A DNA stretch of 64,000 bases from the NCBI GenBank assembly GCA_020080175.1, contig JAGHQL010000023.1, positions 124,001-188,000 on the forward strand. Direction: 5' to 3'. Of this stretch, positions 32,840 through 44,398 are shown piece by piece. The translations under genes were made by a program, and so were the position numbers. Under the pieces are notes generated by a model. That model did not search any database. It was not told where the DNA came from and saw nothing but the letters and a program-made list of their open reading frames with translations. Positions within the stretch are counted from its first letter, which is position 1, and each line of letters starts with the position of its first letter. The DNA comes from Glutinoglossum americanum. Its lineage: Eukaryota > Ascomycota > Geoglossomycetes > Geoglossales > Geoglossaceae.

Positions 32840-35800
32840 ATGTATAGGATGGGTGGTGTTTCCTTGGCCCACGCGATAGATCAGACGCGTCCAGCATGTA
32901 ACGATGCAGCACCTCCTCAGGATGCCTCTATTGGTATCTTTGATGCTCCAGCCTCAAGAAAACGGAAAAGGGCGTCCAGTATCGGTGAACTTCTGGTGGA
33001 GCCCTTTGTAATAAGGGTAGGTCTGCTTAAAGCCTACCCTCATGCGTTCACTTCCGCGTTGACATCCAAATAGCCGCATCCAGGTTCTATACCCAACACG
33101 CCCCAAATCCTAGAGCCGATTTTAATTATCCCCCGCTCTCATCTACCACTTTCTTATTTGGATTATGCAGCTGGCTCGACGACGATTCCTACAGCTCGCC
33201 TGTTTTCGGCACATATTAAGAAATTAGAGTCGAGGATTCTCGGTGATGGCGTTGGCAAAGATCCAGTCGTTCTCATCGCTAGAGCTGAAACCGATAGGTC
33301 GCTTTATGCTATAGAATGGGTGAGTAAGGGAATCTATGCGCTGTGTGGGCTTGGCGGTTGGGTCAGGGAGGAGGCCCTTCTCGGGGCGACCTTGTGCCCG
33401 AGAGATGGATCGCTGCCTGCTATCATGGATCATGGTACTGCAGCCAAAGACTCCATGTGGTGGATGATTGCGCGAGTAAATCCACTGCTACCTTCAGCAG
33501 TCGAATCTCAAAGTAAGAGAGCGGATACTAAGGGTGCGCCCGCCGTTCTCTTATCGATGAAACATGGGAAGCCAATAGTGCCTTTTGAACCTCCTTACCT
33601 CCAGGAGAACTCCGGGTCAGGCTCTCAAGGAGATCAGCCGAAAGGTATTGCGATAACGCAATCCCCTGAGCCAATGGAAAGCCCAGCCGCCACAGGGCAG
33701 TCAGCTCAACAGATTTTCGACATGATAAGAACGCAATACCTTGAAACACTATATATCTCAAAGGCATCGCTGGCCTATTTCCCTAAGGGACCTCTCTCTC
33801 GTGCTCGGGCTGTCTTCTCTGCCGATCACGGTACATCAATGCTTCAAAATGATCTTGTCACATTCCTTCGATCGCTTGTTCTGTCCTTGTCTTTGGTCGA
33901 CAAAAAGTACAAGAACAGCATCCCGGAATTTTTAGGATCGCTACCAGCATTGAATTTCTCGGAGGACGATGTTGATGCCTTGGTTACAAAAGGAAGGAAG
34001 AAACGAAGAAGTAAGATGAAGCCTGGGAAAGATGGACTTTATCCGGGGGAGGACTACTACCTGAGGAAGTGGTGGATGGATAGACAATCGGACCATAGCA
34101 TGGCTCTCTCTGGTGAAAGAGAATCAAACGCCGGGCAGATCAAAAGAAGGATCGCAAACTTGAGAACAAGGGAAACCGAGCTACAGATAATTTTGATTCT
34201 AGAGATTTTTACGTTACAGGAGTCATCGCAATCAAAGGGACAGAACGAGGACCGCAAGAAACACAACGCAGAAATCCCTAGGAGAGAGAAGGGTGAAAAG
34301 GCCAAAAAAAAATCTAATAAAAACCCAAATCTAGCATTGGTCTTGGATCTACTTGTTGACAGGCTTTGCATCTGGCAATCAGTAAGTAGTGAGGATGGTG
34401 CAACAGCAGCGTTGGGGAAGGAGGGTCTCGGTGACTCCAAGGCATCGGACCCTGACAACACCGTTATCGGGTCTCCTAATACGAAAAATTTGGAAGCTAA
34501 ATCGAACGACGATCACTTGCGTGACTTCTACAATGAGGTTATAATGCCATTGTATGCTGTCACCTTACGAGTGTATCTCAGTTTCTGCAAACAGTCACTG
34601 ATGTGGTGTATAGCTATGCAGCCCGCCTGCCTGAACATTGCAATACTGTAAGTCGTAAGCTAGGTGGTCTTACAGGCTCTTCATCAATTCGACTGCCGCT
34701 TGCGAAGGCTACTCGCTCTAAGAAGACATCGTCTCGTCCCGGAGATGCTGTCAAGCGAGTTGCTCCTCGGTCACGCAAGACGCTTGAACGAGTTTTGACC
34801 GAGGAGAAGAAAGCCCGGTCAATTTCTCGTGGCCCTTCGATACCTCCAACTCTGGCGCACTCTGCTGCGGCATCAGTAGTTCCAGGATTAAAGCGTGAAA
34901 CAAAGGAGTGTTCACTTTGGACTGTACCCACGAAGGACTCGCAGCCACCTATGAACGTCTGCCGCGGGGGAGTCTTGAAGTCTAAAAGATTTAGCCAACG
35001 AGAAATCGACATGAGTTTTACGACAATTGCTACGAATGCCACAAGCGCCAAGCTTCAGAGAAGAGCCAAGGTCGAGGAAGAGCTAAAGGAAGCCATTACC
35101 GCTTTGAAAAAACCGAATCGAGGTTTGGCTATCAAGGAGTTTGTTGAAACTTCAGAACGTAGGGCACTCTCAAGTTCTAGCTTGGGAAGTGAGTAGTGAA
35201 AGCCTTTCCATAGCGACCCGCAACTAACATTTCTAATAGGAGGAAAGAAGCTTGTAAAAAATACCTTAAACGTTCAAGTCATGGCAACACCAAAAGGGAA
35301 TCGCAAGACAGGTGTCGTTAGCATGACGCCCCCAGTTTATCAGAATCGACCGCAACCTCTGGGAGAGCAGAAACCAACCCCCGGTACAAAAGGACACCAT
35401 GTCCCTCAATCGATTACTCGGCCCTACCAGGCGCCACAGCCACCGGGTGAGCGATTGCCTGTCTCTCAGTCGATAGAGCAGCCAATGCGCCATACCCTAC
35501 AACCAAGCGTCCAAGACACACCATCTCGGGTTCGTTCCAGAGGGGAAGAACATATGCTAGGTAGAAATACGGAATCTGTTGTGGGAGTAATGGATAATCT
35601 TCCTCAATTGCCGGTATTTAGATGCCAGAAGTCGGAGGTTTCCCATCTCGAATTCGAAGATTTAGACCGTTTTTGGCGGAATGATTTAAAGAAACCTGCT
35701 ACAGAAGCTGCAATGGAGATCCAGAGGACTCCATTTATGAGCGCGGGAAACAGTGTCTGGGCAGTGGCAGAGGTTGGTTTTCAGGGGACCCCACTCAAGA

Positions 35801-35958
35801 GTGTGGAAAGCAACTCTAGGACAATGATAGGTGTTGGGGTTCAGGAAACCCCTATCAAGGGAACGAAAAGAGTTGAAGCAGGTGAGGCATTATCTACAGG
35901 GAGAGATGCATCCATTTATGAGGCGTTGGGGTGGGATGAAGTTGATGATCTTGCTTGA
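32840..35958 (+). CDS. sld3: DNA replication regulator Sld3
   Basis: Initiation factor that brings Cdc45 to the MCM helicase after CDK phosphorylation. Exons 32840-33016, 33074-34551, 34614-35188 and 35240-35958 give 982 residues; all introns are GT-AG. The family signature is clear: VEPFVIR-PHPGSIP across intron 1, LPLSYLDYAAGS, PVVLIARAETDRSLYAIEWV, then the Cdc45-binding Sld3 domain with YYLRKWWMDRQ and ETELQIILILEIFTLQ. After intron 2 come ARLPEHCNTVSRK and SKRFSQREIDMSF. AITALKKPNRGLAIKEFVET and, after intron 3, VQVMATPKGNRKT complete the C-terminal part. Two repeats of a QxTPxK-like motif (FQGTPLKS and VQETPIKG) near the C-terminus may be CDK sites. The start is the first in-frame ATG; MGGVSL, 9 bases later, is an alternative. 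Confidence 0.9.
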
Positions 35959-36322
35959 ACGATAGGACCTCATGGGATGGCATAGAACGGCGTTCTTAGG
36001 ATATGCATATGGAAGCATCTGTAGGGTTACAGTGCGGGAAACTGAATAAGAATCTAGAGCACACTGTACTCCCAATTGAACGAAATATTGTTTGTTGGCC
36101 CACAACAGGACGCGTGACTTGCCAATTGAACTTTCGCGAACCCCGCGCGTTAAATTAATGCTCGCGTCTGGAAACTAGCCCTAATACGTCCCAGATTGAG
36201 CCTCAACGCGGCTTCCTATTTCATCACCGCCACTTTAACACGCGCACTGTTCGACGTGTGTCCAACGTCACTCCAACCTCACGACCGCAAAGAAACCCTT
36301 TCCGTGAAAGGAGCTGTTAAGT
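35959..36322. promoter_or_regulatory. Promoter region of the Dpb4-like gene
   Basis: 364 bases between the SLD3 stop and the Dpb4 start. Contains ACGCGT (36110-36115) and TTTCGCGAA (36132-36140; the reverse strand gives CGCGAAA, an SBF/E2F-like core). These are the classical G1/S boxes of yeasts. Use here is inferred. Confidence 0.5.
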
Positions 36323-37311
36323 ATGCCTCCAAAAAAGAGCGATGCCCCGAAGGCAGCTACCGGGGATGAAGGCACGCCATCAAGAGACAAGGAAGGTGTT
36401 AGTGTCGAGGTTTGTCTCCCTAGCCTAATAGGCCCTATAGCATCACTATTCCTTTGAGCTTTCATCTAAGATTTAGCCTTCCCAGGACTACAATTTACCA
36501 CGAACAATCGTGCAGAGACTGGCGAAAGGCGTCCTTCCCGCCAATACGCAGATTCAAAAGGATGCGTTATTGGCCATGTCAAAGAGCGCAACAGTGTTTG
36601 TTAGCTACTTAACTGCATAGTAAGCTTCCCAGGGAGTGTCATAGGCGTTCCACACGCTCTCGCCCCTCAAGTCTAGGGCTTTGTTTACCGGACCTTTTTA
36701 ATTAACCCTCAGCCTAACAGCGCAAATGAAAATGCTTTGAGAGCCCACAAGAGAACAATACAGCCGAAAGATGTTTTAGATGCACTGTCTGAGTTGGAAT
36801 TTAATGACTTTCTTCCGAGATTGGAGGCTGAGCTAGCCAGTACGCTCCTTCCTCTTCCCAAACAGGCGTCGAGACTTCTGAGCTGACCACGACATATTGA
36901 GTAGGATACACTGAAATCCAGACCGACAAGAGAAATACCTACCGGAATAAGGTTAAGGCGGCAGACAAGACTGTACAAAATGGAGGATCAAAATCGCCGC
37001 AGGCGACTAATGGTGACGCCAGAGAGGATGATACACCACCACCCGCAAAAAAAGCCCGGCGGTCGAGTGTTTCTGGAACGAATGGTGACACTGGGGGCGC
37101 ATTGCCTGAGGGTGCTCACAGCGGTGATGAAACTGTTACCGACGAGGAAGGTGACCAAGAGGCAGAGGAAGCAGAGGAAAGTGAAGAGGAAGCGGAGGGT
37201 GGAACGGAAGAGGAAATGCAGGTCGGCGACGAAACACTAGAGGAACTAGAAACTCAAGCGTCGGCCCCGCTGGAGGATGAAGCATTGGATAATGGGGATG
37301 ACAGTGACTGA
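36323..37311 (+). CDS. dpb4: DNA polymerase epsilon histone-fold subunit Dpb4 (POLE3-like)
   Basis: Small histone-fold subunit of Pol epsilon, also found in ISWI/CHRAC complexes. Exons 36323-36409, 36486-36619, 36721-36839 and 36905-37311 give 248 residues; introns of 76, 101 and 65 bases have GT-AG ends. The histone fold covers about residues 30-115: [60 protein letters not shown], then LPRLEAELA. The tail is basic ([11 protein letters not shown]) and then very acidic (Glu/Asp-rich to the stop), as in other fungal Dpb4. Dls1 of CHRAC is a related alternative. The order RAD51-SLD3-DPB4 places three genome-maintenance genes side by side. Confidence 0.9.
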
Positions 37312-38975
37312 TAGGCCGAATCTGTTGCTGACGAGGGTGAGGGTGGTGGAAAAAGTTTTGGGTTACGACGTCATTTGCATTGTAAGTTGTTGATTGGGAT
37401 GCATTGTACGGCATAGCACGGTCATCTATTTCGGTCTCATATGTACTCCGTTTTCACCCGGTGTCCTGAAGGCGTTATACATAGGGCTAGGGCAGTTCGG
37501 ATAATGATATTGAGTTATTTGGAGATTAATCGCGGCTACCAGGGCCTGCAGTTATCTCAGAAAACCCGTCCACGAGTGCTCAACTATGTAAGTCAGCGGC
37601 GGGATTATTGCATCGACCTGATGAGAAAACGCTAGCCTTCTTTGCTAAGCAACTTTTAATAAGCGTTTCGAGCCTATCCGCGTCGCGCGTTATAACCAAC
37701 TATAATTTCACTCCAACTTACCGTAACTCTATTATGGTGGAATCCTGTCCTATACAATCATTATTCCCACTAGTGATGCTAACGCTAATTTAGAACAAAC
37801 GCCTAATGTTCTAGCACAAAACGGGATTACTCTAATTGAGGCAGAGCGGCCGTGGAGATGGGCATAGAACTCGCGTTGATTGGGCAGTCACTTTGAGCCC
37901 TTTTCAGCCGGGAGTTTCGAACGTGGGGGGACGAATCAACGTCAAGTACACCGCCAAACATTCCAAACATCCCCGGAGATGCTGTTCGATTGGGGAGGCG
38001 AGCGATCGATGCCCAACAGTGAAATTTCGAAACTGCTGAAACATAATACCTAACGTCAGCTAAGGCGACACGCAACAGAATTGCTCGTGAGAGCATTGCC
38101 ACCAAGGAATCGGCGCACGAGTTTGAGTATGCCGCCGGTCCTATGCTGGCTACCAACCAATGCATAGTATGTATTGTACTTGTACTTGCTACAAAAAGTT
38201 TGTTGCATAGAAAAACAAGCATCATTCCCAAAGCATCTTACCGGATCTTGGGGGGCCAATGCATGGCTTGAAGCGAATGTAGTGCAATTTCCCGCGTCAA
38301 CTGTGTGCGGGACGTTATGTCAAACACTATTCCTGCCCACCCTATACAAATGAACCACATATGGACACTATTCGTGCCTACGCTAAATAAATGAGCTACA
38401 TATGGAGAAGAGTATGAACGGTATCTCGACGCATGATGACTATTCTGTTGTATGCCTTCAACTGCTGCGCCGCCGAGAGGACTCCAAAAGCTAGTTTCCC
38501 TGGGGTACATACATCGTATTCGCTTCAGAGAAGAGCGAGGAGGATTCGCCAAGCTGCCGCCGGGCGTTAGAATGCAAAACATTATTGCTAGGGGGTTAAT
38601 TTATTCGTCCCATCTCGATCCAACCGCGGTCCAGCCCTCCCCCCTTTCTAATCCTTGTAGATGGCGTCCTGGTACCTGACACATTCCCATTCTGGGCAGC
38701 CGCTGGAAGAACTGTTTGATAGGATAAACCTTCTTTCGAACCGGATGACCCAATCTATTCATTCTCAACACCCAACTACTATCGGCGCGCATAACCCCCT
38801 TGCACAGCCGACAAAGATAGCACAACAGCTCAGATGGAATCGCTAGCACGGTCCGCCTATGGTTCTTGGCCTAAGGCGTAGGAGAGTGCGGGATGTGGAT
38901 ACTGATTGTTCTTTCGTTAGAGAGTAGTTGCAGCAATTTTGTGCACGTCCTCCCATGTCGATCGTTTGAACAATA
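37312..38975. other. 1.66-kb intergenic region
   Basis: Frames such as 37827-38231 (minus) show no family features. It has a GTACTCCGT motif at 37443-37451 and otherwise unremarkable mixed sequence. It includes the promoter of the Uds1-domain gene. Confidence 0.5.
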
Positions 38976-41900
38976 ATGAAGCCTGGACGAACTCTCACGC
39001 ATGGAGATGATCCGGCTCCTTTCGTTTCTTCTTTTCCCTCTACCCGTCAGAAGCAGGAGCTTCCCACTGGCATCCTCGTTCCATCAAATCCACACCCCTC
39101 GTTCGGTGAACTGTCTGGTTCGCCTACACCACCTATTATACGGAGAAAACCGCTCCCTCCAACTGCATCGCCTCTGGCCAGATTATCACAGACCCCCAGG
39201 ATCGAGGCTATAAGGGAAGAAAACAAAGCTGAAGTCGAACCGTCAGCACATCACCTCAGCCCTACGCTTCTCGTTGGACAATCACCTCTAACGCCAGTGG
39301 AGCCTCCTGATTTTGTGGTTAGAAACCTCGATAGGTATGTGTAAGCATTTACTATGAACGACAAGAATCATGCACACTTCTCAAGATATGCGGTTGTATG
39401 TGTGTACGCCGGCATTGACTTGTTCTCCTGCAGATACCCGCATGGACAAACACCTATAGCTCCACAAGCGTACGAGTTTGGCTCTCTGGTACCGGCTGTG
39501 ATTGAAGAAGAGGAACCACCACCAGAGTCGACCGATGACTTCTCTAATATCCCACCATCGAAACGTAGTCATGCCATCCATCCAACCCCAAGCGAGAAGC
39601 ATAACAACTTAAGCAATAGCAGAGGAAACAATCAAATCGTCGGTCTTGGTTGGCATAACGGTGCTGCGACTATGTCTTTATATCCATCTGGCAAACCACC
39701 AAACTTGAGTTTATCCCTTGATGCCAATTCCCGAAATTACTCTAGTCAGCATGACGACTCATATGACCCCAATATTAACCCAAAGCCGAAATCCCCTGGC
39801 GCCAAATTTACGTCCTTTTTTGGCTGGAAAACTACTCAATCCCCCGGGGCTGCATCCTCTTCAACCGCATTCTCGGAGAAGTCTTCACCTGCTCCATCGC
39901 CACTGTTTCCAAAGTCACCATCCAAGGGAACGTTAGCCCCATCAACCAGTACCACCCTTGTCATCGACATACCTAGAGCAAATGATTCAACTGATCCCTC
40001 ATTCTTTGATGACTCCGGACTGTCAATGCCTCCAACTACCCCTGGAATTTCGAAATCCGTAGACATGGAGGAGGAACTGCGGCAGATAACCTCCGAATTA
40101 GCATCTTCTATAAAGCGCGAAATGGATCTTGAGGACCTTGTAGACCGACTGCAGTCGGAAGCCAACCAGCCGTCAGGGACCAATAGGCGGACCAGTGATT
40201 ACTTTTCTGATTCTGGGAATAGTTCGATCAGATATCCACAGTGGGATGGCGATTCGAAACAAGAAGAATTTGAGAAGTTACAAAGAAGGGCTGAGCAGGA
40301 GAAAGCTCAACTGCGTTTGGAACTGACACAGAAAGCTCAAGAAGAACGATCAAATCGGAAGAGAATGGAGGCGCACATTCGACAGCTACAAGAACAAATT
40401 TCACTTGTATGTTCACCCCATTCCTAGTCAGCCATACCGCTAGATTAGACTAACGTATTCCCTACAGGTGGGCCATCCGCAGGTCGAGTCTGCAGATGCA
40501 TCGGAACGTATAAGAGAGCTTGAGGTGTCGCTCGAGGATGCCCGCCGACGCCTACTGGAAGAGCGTCAAGTGAATGCAAATTTCGAGGACCTTCTAGGGG
40601 CCCTTCGAAGTGAGCTCCAAGGCCATCAAAACGAGCGCGACAATCTCCGGGACGAAATCGTTCCACAGCTGCAGGCCCGCGTGGAAGGATTGGAATCGGA
40701 GGCCGCTGATCTTCAAAGGCTAACCTATGAAAACACAAAGATGCAACAAAAGCTTCAGTCTCTACGAAATGAGGACACGAAGATGCAACAAGAGCTTCAG
40801 TCTCTACGAAATGAGAACAACACCCTTGTCAATGCCAGGAAGCTGCAATTAGAGATGCAGCAACAGCAAATGCGCTTCAATTCCATAGCGGAGGAAGGGC
40901 GAGCCCCCAATCCACAGGCCAGAGTTGGATTGACCAGATCAAACACGGTTGCACGAAATTCCATATCGGGTGCACCGCGGTCGAGCTCGCTATCAAGATC
41001 AAATTCTCTAAAAGACAGGGAATCAAGGGAGACACTAGCAGATCGCGTCAAGGATACAGAAATCCAGCGAGATGCACTCCACCGCGCTTTAAAAAGTTTG
41101 CTCGAAAGACAAGAGTATCAGGAGCGGGAAACTGCGAAGAGGGTTCGAGTGTTAAAGTTAGAACGGGATCGAGCTCACTCGGACTCCCCCAGACGGATGG
41201 GCTATGACAGGAACATTTGGCGGTTGCGCGAGGAGGTTAATCACCTTCGCCGGCGTGCTGATGAGGCCCTATTGCAAAAGTGGCAATGCGAAAAGGGTTT
41301 AGGGGGACTAAAAATGGACCTTGATCGCGCCGAGCAAGAGACGAGCTCTTTACGACAACTGCTTCTAGAGCACGACATCCTAATACCGGAGCAGGCAGGG
41401 GGGGGGAGACTGAAACCGGGAGCTCAACAAGAGATTCAGGCTACATCCGCATCCCTTGAAAAGGCCTATAAGGACTTACAAGCGACGCATGCACTTTCCC
41501 TTTCTAGAATTGAGGGACTAGAATCTAGTGGAAGGAGTTCGCGGCGAATCTCCGAGTTAGGCGCAGCAAACGCTGAAACGGAGAAAACAATGGAGCTTCT
41601 GAAACAGAGCATCACAAAGGCTGAGGTCGAACGGGACCTTGCACAGAAACAGGCTGAGGAATACCGACAGCAAGCTGGTGCCCTTCGGGAGGCTGAAAGG
41701 GGATACATGGCGGAGGAGCAGAATTTGGCTGACCAACTTCGCGAGTCAGCTATAAGAATTGAGGGATTAGCGGGGCAAGTTCGACAGCAGCTAGCTTCCA
41801 ACAGCACTCTCAGAGAACGGCTAGCTGAAGCTGTCAGCCGTGGAGAAAGAGAGCAAAGAGCTTCTGCGGCTCGAATCAATGAAATGCAAAGCAAATTAAA

Positions 41901-42408
41901 GTCCCTCGAGGAGAGGCTCATGACTGCACAGCAGCATTCAGAGGAGGCTGTCTCTAAGCATGAAGAAGAGATAAAAGCACTTCGGGAGAGCCACAACGCA
42001 CAGCTACAACGAATGAAGAACGGCCTGGTGAAGACACCAGGACAGTTTTCACCAAAGACCCCGCTCTCACCATTCTTCACCGGCAGATCACCCAGGCTTG
42101 ATCGCACGACTAGTGGAAAGGGAATTTCGATGTCTGAAGCTACGAAGACGGGATTCTTGGAGAAGAGAGTGGAAGAGCTAGAGAACGCGCTGTCCGATGC
42201 AGATAAGGAGATGGAAGAAGTTGTGGGCAGGATGAACATGGCCCAGATCGAGGTCATGGAACTTCAATCGGAGAGGTTAGTTGCGAAGCCCTGCTCACTT
42301 GTGCAGCAGTTACTAATTTCAGACAGAGATGAGGCTATGAGACAGACTAGGAAGCTCCAAGCCGAGATTCTCCAGGAGAGAGAGGCGGTAAAAGCCATGA
42401 TAAAATGA
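38976..42408 (+). CDS. Coiled-coil protein with Uds1 (up-regulated during septation) domain
   Basis: Large coiled-coil protein of the Uds1 family, named from a fission-yeast gene induced during septation; a role in septation or the cell cortex is inferred from the name only. Exons 38976-39334, 39434-40406, 40468-42275 and 42327-42408 give 1073 residues. N-terminus: Pro/Ser-rich, about 350 residues. Coiled coil starts near residue 355. The Uds1 domain follows: DTEIQRDALHRALKSLLERQ, KRVRVLKLERDRAHSDSPRR, LREEVNHLRRRADEALLQKW, QCEKGLGGLKMDLDRAEQET. Further long coiled coils continue to the C-terminus. Codons at 40735-40818 hold two tandem 14-residue copies (TKMQQ[K/E]LQSLRNE[D/N]). Intron 3 is 51 bases, a multiple of three and stop-free, so its retention keeps frame. 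SERDEAMRQTR across the join supports splicing. Confidence 0.88.
40735..40818 (+). repeat. 42-bp tandem duplication inside the coiled coil
   Basis: Two head-to-tail 42-base units (40735-40776 and 40777-40818) differ at only a few bases and encode two heptads each. The unit length of 14 residues keeps the coiled-coil register. Confidence 0.9.
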
Positions 42409-43265
42409 GACACTCGCCTTTGTTAGCCATTCCGTGTCAAGAATTGACAAACTGCCATTCGATGCCTACCATTTTACGCCATGAAATTAGCGTCAGCATT
42501 TTTACACATCGGGCATCACCACATTCTCTATTCACCAGGGAGGAGCTCTACAGAATTTTCTATTCAGAAATCTATTTTGCTGCATTTATACGGAAAAGGG
42601 CGGTGTTACTCTGGATTTTTGAACTCCCTGTTTTATGGCAGCCTTATTATTCTGTCCATTTTTAAAACCCCATTTATATAATATTTCACTGTCGTTTTAT
42701 CACCAATTTTGGGGGAATCCATGCCTTATACCCAGAGAGATAGAAGGTTGTCTTATGGAGACTGTATAGTTGCTCTATTTTTTTGGCCTCCATCGCACAG
42801 AATGGGGCCCTGTATAATTTCTCCTCGTCCAGCACGAATCACGCAACCACTTATACTTAGCGGTGGGATGCACATTTGTACAGTTTTTGGAGCAGGCCGT
42901 CAGACTACCAACAGTTGACGGATTTGCCTCTTGTCTATATCATATCGCCCGTCTATAATCACTCCGTTGGGAACTGAGGAAGCATGGGAATGGATATATA
43001 TATCAATAACAGCTAAAAGGCATTAATTCTTGCCCAGCTAAGAGCATAGATGGTATCGCCATTGTGAAAGGTGTCCTCGTTGAAATATGGTGACAGATCC
43101 TGTGACGGGAAGACCCCGCTCGTCGATCCACAGGAGCCTCGATTCGCATTTTGCAGGTATCACCACCACGACGGGTACGGACGGACGGGAGAGGAGCCCT
43201 TCGGATAAAACCCATTGGTGTTTACGATAAACCCCATCGTGGCACGGAGTTGTCGTCCTCAGTCC

Positions 43266-43295
43266 CCGTGCCGCACCGTACCGTACCGTGCCGTG
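43266..43295. repeat. CCGTA/CCGTG pentamer tandem, about six units
   Basis: Units read CCGTG, CCGCA, CCGTA, CCGTA, CCGTG, CCGTG. Simple tandem in non-coding DNA. Confidence 0.85.
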
Positions 43296-44230
43296 CCCAT
43301 TCCACCACCATAATAACGCCACTCTCCACCCGTCCCGCGCGCCCAGCAAATGCGTGGCGGGCTCAAAAAAAAAAAAAAAAAGAAATAAAAAAAGGCCCAT
43401 GATTACCTTTTTCGTGTAAAAATCTGACAAGATAAGACGGCACGAGTTCCATGTGCCGGGGCGTTGGGGTTTTTTCGTTGCTTCGGTGTCACCTCGTGAA
43501 ACCCGGGGGGGATGGGGACATGCTACGTTGTGGGGTTGCATGGCGGAGCAGGTGGGCAAAACGGTTTCGATCATCATACATCATGACACCTGCATTCCTT
43601 GCGTTTGGGTCTCCTGCGTATGATGTAGGATGGGATCGTCGGATATCGCATACCGTCTTATTGTTACGTTCTTGCGGTGCGGCGGGGGTGATATGCGGGA
43701 CGTTTTGCGTGTGCCGGTATCGTAAAGGAACCTACATATTGTGGCTCATGCGTGAGAATTATGCCGATCTATTGACAGGCGGAATATTCCATTGCCACCA
43801 GTTAGGAGTTCTCTTTTTCCCTTCAAATTATCCTGTAGCAAATATTTTCGTTTCTTTGTCCAAACTCCCTTACTTTTTTTTTTCTCTTGCTCGATTTTCC
43901 ATATTTAAGGCAAAAATAATCCGTCAGTCTATCATTCCAAGCATTTCAGGCGATTGCGGACGTCATGATAACCTCAAGTTTCTCCAACTTGATAAACTTA
44001 CTGTACAAAGATAATTCATATTTCTAGCGCTCGCCCTCGAGAGACAAGCAGTGTATCGGCATTAGATTAAGAAATTACAGATCATCATTATAGACCGTCA
44101 TGTTATGTAGTTAAGTGTCGGACATTTCAACAAATATAGCCAAGATACCAAAAACACCCCAGCTCTTTTGTACCACGCGAGTTATAAACACCAAGCAAAA
44201 CATGAACGTAGTGGGGATTAATAAAAAAAA

Positions 44231-44260
44231 CGCTAAGGAACGCTGAGGGACGCTAAGGAA
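44231..44260. repeat. Three 10-base tandem units (CGCTRAGGRA)
   Basis: Three adjacent copies (CGCTAAGGAA, CGCTGAGGGA, CGCTAAGGAA) about 140 bases beyond the homeobox gene stop. Minor tandem repeat. Confidence 0.85.
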
Positions 44261-44398
44261 ACCTGACCGTGCTGTGAGCCGCTCGTGTATAGATACCCAA
44301 CCGCCCACTGGAACGAACGGTATATTCCAAGGGTTGGTGAAAATTAAGATGGTATAAGGGGAAAAAATAAATAAATATAGAGATACAGTGATCGTGGG

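Larger units (their letters stand above)
42409..44398. other. 2-kb convergent intergenic region
   Basis: Holds 3' regions of the Uds1 and homeobox genes, an A run (43365-43381), a CCGTR pentamer tandem (43266-43295) and a 10-base tandem (44231-44260). Frames here (for example 43451-44014) look random. Confidence 0.55.

Noticed and set aside
41466-42257. A 263-codon open frame on the minus strand
   Set aside because: Antisense shadow of the coiled-coil region of the Uds1-domain gene; Ser/Ala/Cys-rich without motifs.
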